Source: Acidovorax sp. NB1 (GTDB taxonomy: Bacteria; Pseudomonadota; Gammaproteobacteria; Burkholderiales; Burkholderiaceae_C). From it: a DNA stretch of 64,000 nt. Both the position numbers and the translations under genes were made by a program. The notes below the pieces were generated by a model. That model was not told where the DNA came from and did no database searches. It saw only the letters and a program-made list of their open reading frames with translations. This document shows positions 52,202-61,843 of this stretch, in pieces; within the stretch, counting starts at the first letter, position 1, and every line of letters starts with the position of its first letter. The DNA lies in assembly GCF_005405905.1 (NCBI RefSeq), contig NZ_BJHU01000003.1:124001-188000 (forward strand), read 5' to 3'.

Positions 52202-54184
52202 TCAGAACGCCCACGCCCCCAGCTGGTAGTAATCAAACCCGCTGGTGCGCCCACCCAGGCACCGAGCGAGGAAGTCTTCGGTCTTGCGGTACATGGTGAG
52301 GTTGTTGGGCCAGCGCTGGTTGCCATGGCCGTCGCCTTTGAAGGTGACGTAATCGACTTCTTTGCCCGCCTTGCGCAGGGCTGCCACCATCCATTCGGAC
52401 TGCTCCAGCTTCACGCGCGGGTCGTTCACGCCGTGCATGATGAGGATGGGCTTTTGTGCATGTTCCGCCCGGTACAGGGGCGACTTCGCATCCATGCGCG
52501 CACGGTCCTCGGGCACGGCGGGGTTGCCCACGTAGCGGTGCCACCAGGGCAGGCCCAGCTCCCAATACGGCGGGGCAGCCTCCAGCAGGCGCGCGATGTC
52601 GGTCACGCCCACGATGTCCACCGCACAGGCAAACACCTCGGGCGTGAAGGTCGCGCCCACCAGGGCCGAGTAACCGCCGTAGCTCGCGCCATAGATCGCC
52701 ACGCGCTCAGGGTCGGCAACGCCGCGCTGCACCGCCCAGCGCACGCCGTCCACCAGGTCGTCGTGCATGCGGCCTGCGAACTCGCCCCGGGCCTTTTCCA
52801 TGTGGTTGCGGCCATAGCCGCTGGAGCCCCGGTAGTTGACTTGCAGCACCGCATAGCCCCGGTTGGCCAGAAACTGCCGCATGGTGCCCTCGCCCCAGCG
52901 GTCGCGCGCCCAGGGCCCGCCATGCACCAACAGCACCAGCGGGAGCGAACGCGGCTGCTGCACGCCCGCAGGCAGCGTGAGGTAGCCATGGATGGGCAGG
53001 CCGTCCCGCGCGGTGTAGGTGATGGGCTCGGAGGGCACCAGCGCATGGGCGATCATGCTCAAGCGGCTTTCTCCCAGGAACTGCGGCTCGTGCCCATCGC
53101 GCAGCAGATAGGTGCGCGCGCCCCGCTCCGTGGTCACGGCCACGGTAAGCACGCGGTCGGACTGGTCGGTGCTGATCACCCGCACATCCGCAGGCTGGTC
53201 CCCCGCCAGGGCCGCCAGCCGGGCGGCCAGCGTCGCATCGAACACCTGGCGAGCCGGATACCCGGGCATCGAATAAGCCACCAGCGGCTCGCGCGTGCTT
53301 CGGCTCAAGGTCACGTTGTCCAGGTCCACGTCGGGTGATGCGTAAAACAGCTCTTCGGCGCCTGTGGCCAGGTCCAGCCGCACCAGCGCCAGCTTGTCGC
53401 GCCCCCGGTTGGACAAGGCCCAGGCCTTGTGCCCTTCGCCGTGCAGGCCAAAGATGTTCAGCGTGTCCCAGCGGCTCCACTGCGCAGCGGTCACCCACTG
53501 GCCGGGCTCTGCGCCCGGGCGCTCCAGCCGGCCCTGGTCACCTTGCACCTGTGCACGGGCACGCAGCTGCCCGGTGCGGTCCACGCCCCACCAGGTGACG
53601 TTGCCCGGGTTGGTGGCCAGCAGCACTGGCGCGCCATCCGCCGAGTTCACGCGGTACAGGTCAAACACCTTCTTGTCGCGCTGGTTGGAGGTGACGATGA
53701 AGTCCGAGCTGCCCTCCACCACATCCACCAGGCGCGCCACCGACTTTTGTGCGGGCATCAGCTCGCGCAACCCGGTGTCGGGCCCATTCACCAGGCCCAC
53801 GTGGATGCGTGTGTTTTCGTCCCCGGTCGGGTCTGCCGTGATCGCCAGCCAGCGGCTATCGGCACTGAACCGGATGGTGCGCGCACGGATGCGGAACGCC
53901 TTGGCTTCGCTGCCATCTATGGTGCGCACCCAGATGGCAGGCACCACACCATCGACGCCGAACCACGCAATGCGCTGCCCGTCGGGCGACACCTGGTAGC
54001 CCCCGGTGGCCTGCCGACTGGTCACAAAATCGCGCACCGGGATCATCTCGGGCAGCTGGGCGTTGGCCAGTGAGGGGTGGGTGGGCCCGGAGGCGCAGCC
54101 CGCCAGGGCCAGCAGTGCGGCGAGCGCTGCACCGCCCCACCATCGCCGCACCGCATTCGCATTGTTTGTTGTCAGATACGCCAT
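52202..54184 (-). CDS. S9-family prolyl oligopeptidase-like lipoprotein
   Basis: A 660-residue serine peptidase. Residues 1-28 form a lipoprotein signal (AALLALAGCASG). The middle is a beta-propeller (TGGYQVSPDGQRIAWFGVDG and later repeats), and the C-terminal 260 residues are an alpha/beta-hydrolase domain. The catalytic triad is Ser501 (YGASYGGYSAL), Asp588 (HGVNDPRVK) and His620 (GDGHGNQRW). HGGPWARDRWG is the oxyanion region. It is probably anchored in the outer membrane or periplasm and cleaves short peptides. It is divergent from a two-component system. Confidence 0.93.
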   Translation of the reverse strand: MAYLTTNNANAVRRWWGGAALAALLALAGCASGPTHPSLANAQLPEMIPVRDFVTSRQATGGYQVSPDGQRIAWFGVDGVVPAIWVRTIDGSEAKAFRIRARTIRFSADSRWLAITADPTGDENTRIHVGLVNGPDTGLRELMPAQKSVARLVDVVEGSSDFIVTSNQRDKKVFDLYRVNSADGAPVLLATNPGNVTWWGVDRTGQLRARAQVQGDQGRLERPGAEPGQWVTAAQWSRWDTLNIFGLHGEGHKAWALSNRGRDKLALVRLDLATGAEELFYASPDVDLDNVTLSRSTREPLVAYSMPGYPARQVFDATLAARLAALAGDQPADVRVISTDQSDRVLTVAVTTERGARTYLLRDGHEPQFLGESRLSMIAHALVPSEPITYTARDGLPIHGYLTLPAGVQQPRSLPLVLLVHGGPWARDRWGEGTMRQFLANRGYAVLQVNYRGSSGYGRNHMEKARGEFAGRMHDDLVDGVRWAVQRGVADPERVAIYGASYGGYSALVGATFTPEVFACAVDIVGVTDIARLLEAAPPYWELGLPWWHRYVGNPAVPEDRARMDAKSPLYRAEHAQKPILIMHGVNDPRVKLEQSEWMVAALRKAGKEVDYVTFKGDGHGNQRWPNNLTMYRKTEDFLARCLGGRTSGFDYYQLGAWAF

Positions 54185-54317
54185 ACACCCTCTCTCCCTG
54201 TGTTCCTGTGTTGAGCCGCCGGATACGGCCATTGTGCAAAGCCTTGCCTTAAGGCCAGCCAAAGGCCCCTGCCGTCGCACCATGCAACGGCCACCGCTCC
54301 CGCCACAATCCCACCCC

Positions 54318-54986
54318 ATGCACATCCTGCTCATCGAAGACGACCTGGACCTGGGCCGGGCGCTGCAGTCCGCGCTGAAGGTGGAGGGCCTGACCAGCGA
54401 GTGGCTGCGCCGCGCGGTGGATGCGCCCGCCACGGTGGATGCCACCACGGTGGACTGCGTGCTGCTGGACCTGACGCTGCCCGACGGCAGCGGGTTTGAC
54501 CTGCTGGCGCGCTGGCGCGACCAGGCGGGCCAGGGCGGGCAGGTGCCCATCATCGTGATCACGGCGCGCTCGGCCGTGGAAGACCGGCTGGCCGGGCTGG
54601 ACGGCGGGGCGGACGACTTTGTGATCAAACCTTTTGCCACGGCTGAGCTGATGTCGCGCATCCGCGCCGTGCTGCGCCGCAGCGCCCGCCAGGCCAGCGA
54701 GCGCTGGGCGCTGGGCGAGCTGCTGGTGATCGAGCCCCGCCGCCACCGGGCGCTGCGCGGCGGCGAAGCGCTGGACCTGTCCCCGCGTGAATTCCAGCTG
54801 CTGCTGGAGCTGGCGCGCGAACCCGGTGCCGTGGTGCCCAAGGGGGTGCTCGCGCAGCGGCTGGACCCGCTGGGCGAGCCCCTGGACTTTGGCGCGCTGG
54901 AGGTCCATGTGTCCAACCTGCGCCGCAAGATCGGGCCCGAACTGATCCGCACCGTGCGCGGTGTGGGCTACCTGCTGCAAGCATGA
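54318..54986 (+). CDS. OmpR/PhoB-family response regulator (QseB/PmrA-like)
   Basis: A 222-residue regulator. The receiver has ILLIEDDLDLGRALQS, phospho-acceptor Asp51 (CVLLDLTLPDGSGF) and Lys near 101 (FVIKPFATAEL). The winged helix is LDLSPREFQLLLELAREPG and LEVHVSNLRRKIG, ending TVRGVGYLLQA. Its ATG at 54318 has no strong ribosome binding site. It overlaps the kinase gene by four bases (ATGA). It is probably part of a QseBC-like pair; the signal is unknown. Confidence 0.94.
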   Translation: MHILLIEDDLDLGRALQSALKVEGLTSEWLRRAVDAPATVDATTVDCVLLDLTLPDGSGFDLLARWRDQAGQGGQVPIIVITARSAVEDRLAGLDGGADDFVIKPFATAELMSRIRAVLRRSARQASERWALGELLVIEPRRHRALRGGEALDLSPREFQLLLELAREPGAVVPKGVLAQRLDPLGEPLDFGALEVHVSNLRRKIGPELIRTVRGVGYLLQA

Positions 54987-56407
54987 CCACAACGATGAAA
55001 CACACGTTGCGCAGCACATGGGCCTGGCTGGCCGAGCCCACGCTGATGCGCCGCAGCGTGGCCTCGGTGCTGGTGGCGTTTGTGGTGGTCTGGGTCGTTC
55101 TACTGGGCTACAACTTCGTCAACTACAAACACACCATCACCCGCGACCCGGGCCTGATGAAATACGGTGACGCGGTGCTGGACTCGCTGGCCTCCATCAC
55201 CGAGCCCGCGCACGCCGCCACGGCCATAGCGGCCACCGACCACTGGACCAACATCCGCCGCCGCCAGGTGGGCCTGCTGCCCGGGGTGCAGATGCACGAA
55301 CTGCTGGATGCGGCATCGGGCCAGCGCGTGTTTGCATCGCCGGGGCTGCAGAACGTGGCCTTGCCACCCGCCACGCCCCAAGCAGAGCCGTTTATCCAGG
55401 AAGCCGCCCTGCAGGGCCGGTCGTTCCGCATCTACACCGGCCGCCATGCGCGCTGGGTGCTCCGCGTGTTCGAGACCAAGCGCACCGACTCCAACTTCCT
55501 GCAGTACAACGGCCGCGCGCTGCTGCCCTACCTGCTGCTGGCGTCGCCCTTTGTGCTGCTGGCGGTGTGGGTCTCGGTACGCCATGGCCTGCGGCCACTG
55601 CAGCAACTGGCCAGCCGCATTGCGCAGCGCGGGCAGGACGACCTGCAATCGGTAGGCTTCAACGCCCGCCACCGCGAACTCAAGCCGCTGGAGCAGTCGC
55701 TGGACCACCTCTTCGCCCAGCTGCGGCAAAAGGTGGAACGCGAGCGTGCCTTTGTGCAGGACGCTGCGCACGAGATCCGCACGCCGCTGGCTGTGATCAC
55801 CGCCCAGGCCCATGTGATGGCCCGCTCGCCCAGCGAAGAAGAACGCATGCAGGCCCAGGCCCACCTGGAGCAGGCCATCGCCCGCACCTCGCACCTGGCG
55901 CAGCAACTGCTGGACCTGGCGGCGCTGGACGACGCCCAGCGCCCCGCCCCGCGCGACCTGGACGTGGCGCAGTGGCTGCGCGGCGTGCTGGCGCAGGCCG
56001 CGCCTGATGCAATGACACGGCAGATCGAGCTGTCGCTGGACGCGCCCGACACCTTGCCCGCCCGGCTCGACCAACCTGCGTTCGAATCCATCGCCCACAA
56101 CCTCATCGACAACGCACTGCGCTATACGCCCCATGGCGGCAACGTGGCGGTGGCGCTGCGGCGCGAGGGCGGGGCGCTGCGGCTGTCGGTGCAGGACGAC
56201 GGGCCGGGCATCCCGGCCACCGAACACAAGCGGGTGTTCGAGCGCTTTTACCGGGGCGCGGGCCACGCCGCCAACGGCTCGGGCCTGGGCCTGGCCATCG
56301 TGCGGCAGGCGGTGCTGCGCATGGGCGGGCAGGTGCAGATGGGCGCGGGGCTGGGCGGCCGGGGCGTGGGCTTTTTCGTGGACATTCCACTGCCACACCA
56401 CGCCTGA
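54983..56407 (+). CDS. Sensor histidine kinase (QseC-like)
   Basis: A 474-residue membrane kinase. The first helix is about residues 26-46 (VASVLVAFVVVWVVLLG) and the second about 178-200 (LLPYLLLASPFVLLAVWVSV), with a periplasmic domain of about 130 residues between. HAMP, HisKA with His263 (DAAHEIRTPLAVITAQ) and HATPase (HNLIDNALRYTP, GPGIPATEHKRVFERFY, SGLGLAIVRQ) follow. Start ATG at 54983 overlaps the regulator gene. It is the partner of the OmpR-type regulator; the ligand is unknown. Confidence 0.94.
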   Translation: MTTTMKHTLRSTWAWLAEPTLMRRSVASVLVAFVVVWVVLLGYNFVNYKHTITRDPGLMKYGDAVLDSLASITEPAHAATAIAATDHWTNIRRRQVGLLPGVQMHELLDAASGQRVFASPGLQNVALPPATPQAEPFIQEAALQGRSFRIYTGRHARWVLRVFETKRTDSNFLQYNGRALLPYLLLASPFVLLAVWVSVRHGLRPLQQLASRIAQRGQDDLQSVGFNARHRELKPLEQSLDHLFAQLRQKVERERAFVQDAAHEIRTPLAVITAQAHVMARSPSEEERMQAQAHLEQAIARTSHLAQQLLDLAALDDAQRPAPRDLDVAQWLRGVLAQAAPDAMTRQIELSLDAPDTLPARLDQPAFESIAHNLIDNALRYTPHGGNVAVALRREGGALRLSVQDDGPGIPATEHKRVFERFYRGAGHAANGSGLGLAIVRQAVLRMGGQVQMGAGLGGRGVGFFVDIPLPHHA

Positions 56408-56540
56408 AGGCACCGGGGCAGCAGCCCTCCAGCAGCCCAGCTACTGCCGCATCAAAATAGTTTAGGCCTCAACAAAAAATCGCCGAGGTGTTGGAAATAA
56501 CCGACACCACGGGTTTTTCGAGACATGCAAACTTTGTCCC

Positions 56541-57194
56541 ATGTCAACGCCCTCTTCCCCCACCGTCCGCCAGCTTTGGGACATCTCGCCGCCCGTGCAT
56601 GCGGGCAGCCCCGTGTTCCCCGGCGACACGGCCTACAGCCAGCAGTGGTGCGCCACCATCGGCCCCGGCTGCCCGGTCAATGTGAGCGCGATCACGATGT
56701 CGCCCCATGTGGGCGCGCACGCCGATGCGCCGCTGCACTACGACGCACAGGGTGCCACCATTGGCGACGTGCCGCTCGACGCGTTTCTGGGCCCCTGCCG
56801 CGTGATCCACGCCATCGGCTGCAGCCCGCTCATCACCTGGGAGCACATTGCCCACGCAGTGAATGGCACCCTGCCCCAGCGCGTGCTGGTGCGCACCTAC
56901 GAACACATGCCCGTGGACCGCTGGGACGGCCAGCTGGCCGCCTACGCGCCCGACACCATCGAGCGCCTGGCCGACCTGGGCGTGCTGCTGGTGGGCATCG
57001 ACACCGCCAGCATCGACCCGGCCGACAGCAAGACGCTCGACAGCCACCAGGTCATCCGCCGCCGGGGCCTGCGCGTGCTCGAAAACCTGGTGCTCGACGC
57101 TGTGCCCGAGGGCGACTACGAACTCATCGCCCTGCCGCTCAAGCTGACCACGGCGGATGCGTCGCCCGTGCGCGCCGTGCTGCGCGCGCTGTAG
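56541..57194 (+). CDS. kynB: Kynurenine formamidase
   Basis: A 217-residue enzyme that splits N-formylkynurenine to kynurenine and formate. The metal-binding cluster is [19 protein letters not shown] (family pattern HxGTHxDxPxH), and the start [20 protein letters not shown] and the C-terminal [20 protein letters not shown] are typical of KynB. ATG at 56541 gives the usual length. It is the first gene of kynB-kynU-kynA and is followed by a copy of repeat A before kynU. Confidence 0.95.
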   Translation: MSTPSSPTVRQLWDISPPVHAGSPVFPGDTAYSQQWCATIGPGCPVNVSAITMSPHVGAHADAPLHYDAQGATIGDVPLDAFLGPCRVIHAIGCSPLITWEHIAHAVNGTLPQRVLVRTYEHMPVDRWDGQLAAYAPDTIERLADLGVLLVGIDTASIDPADSKTLDSHQVIRRRGLRVLENLVLDAVPEGDYELIALPLKLTTADASPVRAVLRAL

Positions 57195-57198
57195 CCCG

Positions 57199-57262
57199 AA
57201 AAAATCCAAGATTTTTTGGCCTCCACCGCGCGTCCATCATGCGCTAGCAGCTATCAAAACAG
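57199..57262 (+). repeat. Dispersed intergenic repeat A, copy 8
   Basis: GAAAAAATCCAAGATTTTTT, GGCCTCCACCGCGCG, TCCATCATGCGCTAGCAGC, then TATCAAAACAGA. It lies in the 89-base gap between kynB and kynU inside the operon. Confidence 0.9.
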
Positions 57263-57283
57263 AAGCAAACCACTCTGAACACC

Positions 57284-58594
57284 ATGACCACCACCTTGCA
57301 AGATTGCCGCGCGCTCGACGCGCAAGACCCCATCGCGCCGCTGCGCGCGCACTTCGCCCTGCCCCCGGGCGTGATCTACCTCGACGGCAATTCGCTGGGC
57401 GTGGCCCCCAAGGCCGCTGCCGCACGCGTGGCCGATGTGGTCACGCGCGAATGGGGCACGGACCTCATCAAATCGTGGAACACCGCCAGCTGGTTTGACC
57501 TGCCCCAGCGCCTGGGCAACCAGCTCGCCCCGCTGATCGGCGCGGGCAAGGACGAAGTGGTGTGCACCGACAGCACCTCCATCAACCTCTACAAGGTGAT
57601 GAGCGCCGCCCTCAACATCGCCCGCGAAGACAGCCCCACCCGCAAACGCATCGTGAGCGAGCGCAGCAACTTCCCCACCGACCTCTACATTGCCGAAGGC
57701 CTGTGCAAAGAGCGCGGCCTGGAGCTGGTGCTGGTGGAGCCTGAAGAGATCAACGCTGCACTGACCAGCGACGTGGCCGTGCTGATGCTCACGCACGTGA
57801 ACTACCGCACCGGCGCCATGCACGACATGGCGGCCATCACCGCTGCGGCGCACGCCCAGGGCATCCTGTGCGTGTGGGACCTGGCACACAGCGCGGGCGC
57901 GGTGCCTGTGGACCTGAACGGCGCAGGCGCCGACTTCTCCATCGGCTGCGGCTACAAATATTTGAACGGCGGCCCCGGTGCACCAGCCTTTGTGTGGGCC
58001 AACCCGCGCCACGCCAACCGCTTCTGGCAGCCGCTCTCGGGTTGGTGGGGCCACGCTGCACCCTTTGCTTTCACGCCCGACTACGAGCCCGCGCCGGGCA
58101 TCACGCGCTACCTGTGTGGCACGCAGCCCATCATCAGCCTGTCGGCCCTGCAATGCGGGCTGGATGTTTTCACCGCCGCACAAAGCCTGGGCGGCATGGC
58201 CGCGCTGCGCGCCAAGTCGCTGGCGCTGACCGACCTGTTCATCCAGCTGGTGGAAGATCGCTGCGCAGGCCACGGCCTGGGCCTGGCCACGCCGCGTGAC
58301 CATGCGCAGCGCGGCTCGCAGGTCTGCCTGACGCGCGACGAAGGTGCGGGCGTGAACGGCCAGGGCAGCGGTGCCTACGCCATCGTGCAGGCGCTGATTG
58401 CACGCGGCGTGATCGGCGACTTCCGCAAGGGCGACGGCGGCACGGGCCGCCACAAGGACATCCTGCGCTTTGGCTTCACACCGCTGTACCTGGGCTTTGA
58501 AGACGTGTGGAATGCCGTGGAGCACCTGCGCCAGGTGCTGGAGAGTGGCGAGTGGCGCAAGCCTGAGTTCAACCAGACCCATGCAGTGACCTGA
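57284..58594 (+). CDS. kynU: Kynureninase
   Basis: A 436-residue PLP enzyme converting kynurenine to anthranilate and alanine. Signatures are [57 protein letters not shown] and the PLP Lys225 in [19 protein letters not shown]. It follows kynB and lies two bases before kynA. The alanine released can be used as a carbon source, and anthranilate feeds ring cleavage elsewhere. Confidence 0.97.
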   Translation: MTTTLQDCRALDAQDPIAPLRAHFALPPGVIYLDGNSLGVAPKAAAARVADVVTREWGTDLIKSWNTASWFDLPQRLGNQLAPLIGAGKDEVVCTDSTSINLYKVMSAALNIAREDSPTRKRIVSERSNFPTDLYIAEGLCKERGLELVLVEPEEINAALTSDVAVLMLTHVNYRTGAMHDMAAITAAAHAQGILCVWDLAHSAGAVPVDLNGAGADFSIGCGYKYLNGGPGAPAFVWANPRHANRFWQPLSGWWGHAAPFAFTPDYEPAPGITRYLCGTQPIISLSALQCGLDVFTAAQSLGGMAALRAKSLALTDLFIQLVEDRCAGHGLGLATPRDHAQRGSQVCLTRDEGAGVNGQGSGAYAIVQALIARGVIGDFRKGDGGTGRHKDILRFGFTPLYLGFEDVWNAVEHLRQVLESGEWRKPEFNQTHAVT

Positions 58595-58596
58595 TC

Positions 58597-59505
58597 ATGT
58601 GCCCCTTCTCCCACTCCAACACACCGGCCGACGCCAACCCGGGCGACAAGGCAGCGTCTGCACTGCCCGAATCCATCGTGCACGAAGAGCGCGCCCAGCT
58701 CGACTTCAGCAAGTCCATGAGCTACGGCGACTACCTGCAGCTCGACGCCATCCTCACCGCACAAAAGCCGCTGTCGCCCGCACACGACGAGATGCTGTTC
58801 ATCGTGCAGCACCAGACCAGCGAGCTGTGGATGAAGCTCATGCTGCACGAGCTGCGCGCGACCATCGACCGCATTGCCAACCCCGACACGGGCACCCGCG
58901 CCGAGGCCTTCAAGATGCTGGCCCGCGTGAGCCGCATCATGGAGCAGTTGGTGAGCGCATGGAGCGTGCTAGCCACCATGACGCCGCCCGAGTACACGGC
59001 CATGCGCCCGTACCTGGCCAGCTCCAGCGGCTTTCAGAGCTACCAGTACCGCGCCATCGAGTTCTCGCTGGGCAACAAGAACGCAGCGATGCTCAAGCCG
59101 CATGAGCACCGCCCCGACCTGCTGGCCCAGGTGCGGTCGGCGTACGAGACGCCCTCGCTGTACGACGTGTCGCTGCAATTGCTGGCCAAGGAAGGCCTGC
59201 ACATTCCGGCAAGCCACCTGGAGCGCGACTGGACGCAGCCGTACACGGAAAGCGAAGCGGTCAAAGAGGCCTGGTTGGCGGTGTACCGCGACCCGCAGAA
59301 GTACTGGGACCTGTACCAGCTCGGCGAAAAGCTCACTGACATCGAGGACGCCTTCCGCCTCTGGCGCTTCCGCCACGTGACCACGGTGGAACGCGTGATC
59401 GGCTTCAAGCGCGGGACGGGCGGCACGGGCGGGGTGAGCTACCTGCGCAAAATGCTGGACGTGGTGCTGTTCCCTGAAATCTGGAAACTGCGCACCGATC
59501 TGTAA
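58597..59505 (+). CDS. kynA: Tryptophan 2,3-dioxygenase
   Basis: A 302-residue heme dioxygenase that opens the indole ring of tryptophan. Typical segments are [60 protein letters not shown] and [20 protein letters not shown], where a His binds heme, followed by [16 protein letters not shown]. It is the last gene of the operon although it performs the first step. A terminator-like hairpin follows. Confidence 0.97.
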   Translation: MCPFSHSNTPADANPGDKAASALPESIVHEERAQLDFSKSMSYGDYLQLDAILTAQKPLSPAHDEMLFIVQHQTSELWMKLMLHELRATIDRIANPDTGTRAEAFKMLARVSRIMEQLVSAWSVLATMTPPEYTAMRPYLASSSGFQSYQYRAIEFSLGNKNAAMLKPHEHRPDLLAQVRSAYETPSLYDVSLQLLAKEGLHIPASHLERDWTQPYTESEAVKEAWLAVYRDPQKYWDLYQLGEKLTDIEDAFRLWRFRHVTTVERVIGFKRGTGGTGGVSYLRKMLDVVLFPEIWKLRTDL

Positions 59506-59522
59506 GCACAACGGCGCGCCGC

Positions 59523-59565
59523 AAAAAAACAGGCCTGTCCACCACCCCGGTGAACAGGCCTTTTA
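59523..59565 (+). terminator. Hairpin terminator of the kyn operon
   Basis: AAAACAGGCCTGTCCACC pairs with GGTGAACAGGCCTTTT around loop ACCCC. One mismatch lies in the stem. The A-run at the left makes it bidirectional. It sits 18 bases after the kynA stop codon. Confidence 0.85.
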
Positions 59566-59568
59566 ACT

Positions 59569-59615
59569 GCTGCCTGCGCCCTGCGGTAGGGCGCAGGCAG
59601 CTATCGTTTTTATAG
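59569..59615 (+). repeat. Perfect 13-base hairpin fused to a diverged repeat A tail
   Basis: GCTGCCTGCGCCC (59569-59581) is the exact reverse complement of GGGCGCAGGCAGC (59589-59601), with loop TGCGGTA. It continues into TATCGTTTTTATAG, which resembles the AGCTATC tail of repeat A. Together with the terminator to its left it looks like a rearranged repeat copy. Confidence 0.6.
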
Positions 59616-59645
59616 TTCTCTCCCTGATTCGCACTCAGCGGCGCT

Positions 59646-61679
59646 TCAGTCTCCGGCCTTGCTAAAGACCTGCCCGCCCGAGAGCTGGTAGGCCAGGTTG
59701 TCCACCTGCAGGCTGCGCTCGTTGGCGATGTCAAAGCGGCTGTACAGCCCTGGCGTGTCGCCGTTCAGGATGGCGGTGGACACCACCATGGAGCGCTGGG
59801 CGAGCGCGCCGGTGGTGGTGTTCACCTCCAGCCGCAAGGCACCCTGCAAGCCCCGCACCGGCGGCGATGCCCCCACCCCGGTAGGCGCCTGGTAGACGCG
59901 GGCGGGGAAGGCCACGCGCACCTTGCCATCCATGGCCTGCAGGTTGAGCACCGGGCGGGTGCTGTCGAGTGTGGTGATGCTGCCCCGGCCGCCCGCCGCC
60001 TGCGTGGCCAGGCGCTTGCCTTGCGCGGCATTGCGCACGTCGAAGACCGCGAGCTGGATGCCATCGGCCACACCGCCCTGGGCGCTGTCCTTGCCCACAC
60101 CCAGCAGCAGGCCGTTCGGCAACGGCACCAGGTGGTCGGCATGGCCGCCCGCCGCCAGTTCGCCCGCCACCGTGGGGTTGGCGGGGTTGGCGAGGTCCAG
60201 CACCCACACGGGTTCGGTGTTGGCAAAAGGGGTGGCATAGGCCCGGGTGCCTGCAAAGAACAGGTTGTCGATCTGCTGGTCGCCCCGCGCCGTGCGCAGC
60301 CGGATCGGCAGCTTGGCCTGCGGGCTCAGGTGGTTGTCGCGGCCACTGTCGCGCAGTACGGTCAGCAGCGCGGGGGAGGCCTGCTGGGCCTGGATGCTCA
60401 CCGGTGGCATGCCGCTCTGGCCTGTCTTGCCGGTGAAGGTCAGCACGCGCAGATCGTTCTGGTACTCGTTCAGGCGCGAGGGCATGCGGCGCAAGTCCCA
60501 GCCCAGGTGGCCGTCCACAGCGCCCGAGGCGTCGTAATCCACCTGCGCGCCACGGAAGCTGAACTTGTGGATGTCGGTGCGGCTGTCGGTCGGGAACACG
60601 GCGTTGATCACATCGCCGCCATAGCGGTACTGCCGCGAACTGGCCACATACACGCTGCGCGCGCCCAGATGCACCGCCTCGCTGCCGCCCACAAAACAGC
60701 GGCTGGTGCGCGCCAGGCTGGACGAGGCCAGGTCGATGGCCGTGATGGACGTGAGCTGCAGCGACAGCGAGGCATTGCCCGTCTGCACCAGGCAGTCGGC
60801 CTCGTTCACCAGCGGCTGGGGCTGGCCGCCGTCCACGCGCAGGGTGGGGATCAGCGCAGCGGTGTTCAGGTCCTTGAGCGCCGTCTGCACGGCCGATGCC
60901 GAGGCGCCCGCGGGCACGGTGAAGCGCGTGAGGTCGGGCGACCAGGTGGTGACCAGGTACAGCGTGTTGCCGATCAGGCGGCTGCCCACCAGCAGGCCAT
61001 CGATGCGCATCTGCTTGAGCTGCGCGGGCGCCATGTCCTTGCTGACCGCGAACAGGTCGAGCGACAGCGTGCGGCTGTATTCGGGCAACACGGTGGTGCT
61101 GGCGCCGTCCGCAGCCACCACGGGCTGGCGGTCGGCATACGGGTCTTGCTGCGACAGCACGGCGGCGCGTGTGCCGCCGCCCGCCACGTAGAAGCCCTGG
61201 GGGATGAACTTGGCGTCCAGCGTGGCGCGGCCCACGCCGGTCAGGCTGCCATCGGCCGCGCGGGCCTGGGCGGTCAGGCGCGGCGGCTCGCGGCCGGTGT
61301 CGGTGGCGTAGGCGCGGTGCAGGCCATACAGCATGGTGCCCTCGGCCTTGATGAGGCCGTCTTCCTCCACCACGGTGCCTGCCAGCGGCGCGCCCGTGTG
61401 GGTGACCACGCTGCCTGCGCTGCTCAGCCCGCCCACGGTGGGCACGGTGATGGCCGTGCCCGGGTAGCCCAGCGCCACCCGCTGCGCAATCTTGGCCTTG
61501 AAGTAGGCCACCAGATCGCCGGAGCGCGCCACCTGCAGACGCGCTTCGTTGGGGATCTGCGGGTTGACCCCCTCCCCGCCACCGCATCCCGCCACAAATG
61601 CGGCCGTGGCCACGGCCAGCCATGCGGGCGAGACATAGGACATGCCCGCCACTTTGTTCATCAATCTTCGGTTCGTCAT
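59646..61679 (-). CDS. Lipoprotein with beta-propeller domain (COG4880-like)
   Basis: A 677-residue secreted protein. The N-terminal lipoprotein signal ends with FVAGCGGGEG, and the remainder is a beta-propeller-type region with repeats such as GDLVAYFKAKIAQRV, ISLDLFAVSKDMAPAQL and QIDNLFFAGTRAYATPFANT. The pattern corresponds to the secreted proteins related to WD-40 propellers. The reading frame could start upstream of ATG 61679, but that start fits the signal peptide. Likely location is the outer membrane. It is divergent from a DUF6502 gene. Function is unknown. Confidence 0.85.
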   Translation of the reverse strand: MTNRRLMNKVAGMSYVSPAWLAVATAAFVAGCGGGEGVNPQIPNEARLQVARSGDLVAYFKAKIAQRVALGYPGTAITVPTVGGLSSAGSVVTHTGAPLAGTVVEEDGLIKAEGTMLYGLHRAYATDTGREPPRLTAQARAADGSLTGVGRATLDAKFIPQGFYVAGGGTRAAVLSQQDPYADRQPVVAADGASTTVLPEYSRTLSLDLFAVSKDMAPAQLKQMRIDGLLVGSRLIGNTLYLVTTWSPDLTRFTVPAGASASAVQTALKDLNTAALIPTLRVDGGQPQPLVNEADCLVQTGNASLSLQLTSITAIDLASSSLARTSRCFVGGSEAVHLGARSVYVASSRQYRYGGDVINAVFPTDSRTDIHKFSFRGAQVDYDASGAVDGHLGWDLRRMPSRLNEYQNDLRVLTFTGKTGQSGMPPVSIQAQQASPALLTVLRDSGRDNHLSPQAKLPIRLRTARGDQQIDNLFFAGTRAYATPFANTEPVWVLDLANPANPTVAGELAAGGHADHLVPLPNGLLLGVGKDSAQGGVADGIQLAVFDVRNAAQGKRLATQAAGGRGSITTLDSTRPVLNLQAMDGKVRVAFPARVYQAPTGVGASPPVRGLQGALRLEVNTTTGALAQRSMVVSTAILNGDTPGLYSRFDIANERSLQVDNLAYQLSGGQVFSKAGD

Positions 61680-61754
61680 GTGTGTTTTTCTCCCTGTGGA
61701 TACCTGTGATCTGCGCAGCGGGGCAGGCTCTTGCCCACCTCCTCCACAGATAAG

Positions 61755-61771
61755 TGGGATAATATCCCACA
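61755..61771. promoter_or_regulatory. Perfect 17-base dyad in the divergent promoter region
   Basis: GTGGGATA, central A, TATCCCAC. It lies 76 bases before the beta-propeller gene start and 73 bases before the DUF6502 gene start, almost midway. TAATAT inside it resembles a -10 box, so a regulator bound here would block a promoter. Confidence 0.65.
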
Positions 61772-61843
61772 CAATTTCCATCCGTCAACCAGATGACAAT
61801 CACAGCCTGCTCCTGACACCTGCCGCGCTTCGGCTCCTTTTTC

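Noticed and set aside
54185..54952. N-terminal extension of the S9 peptidase opposite the response regulator
   Set aside because: The lipoprotein signal at 54184 is a clear start, and the extension is a shadow of the plus-strand regulator gene.
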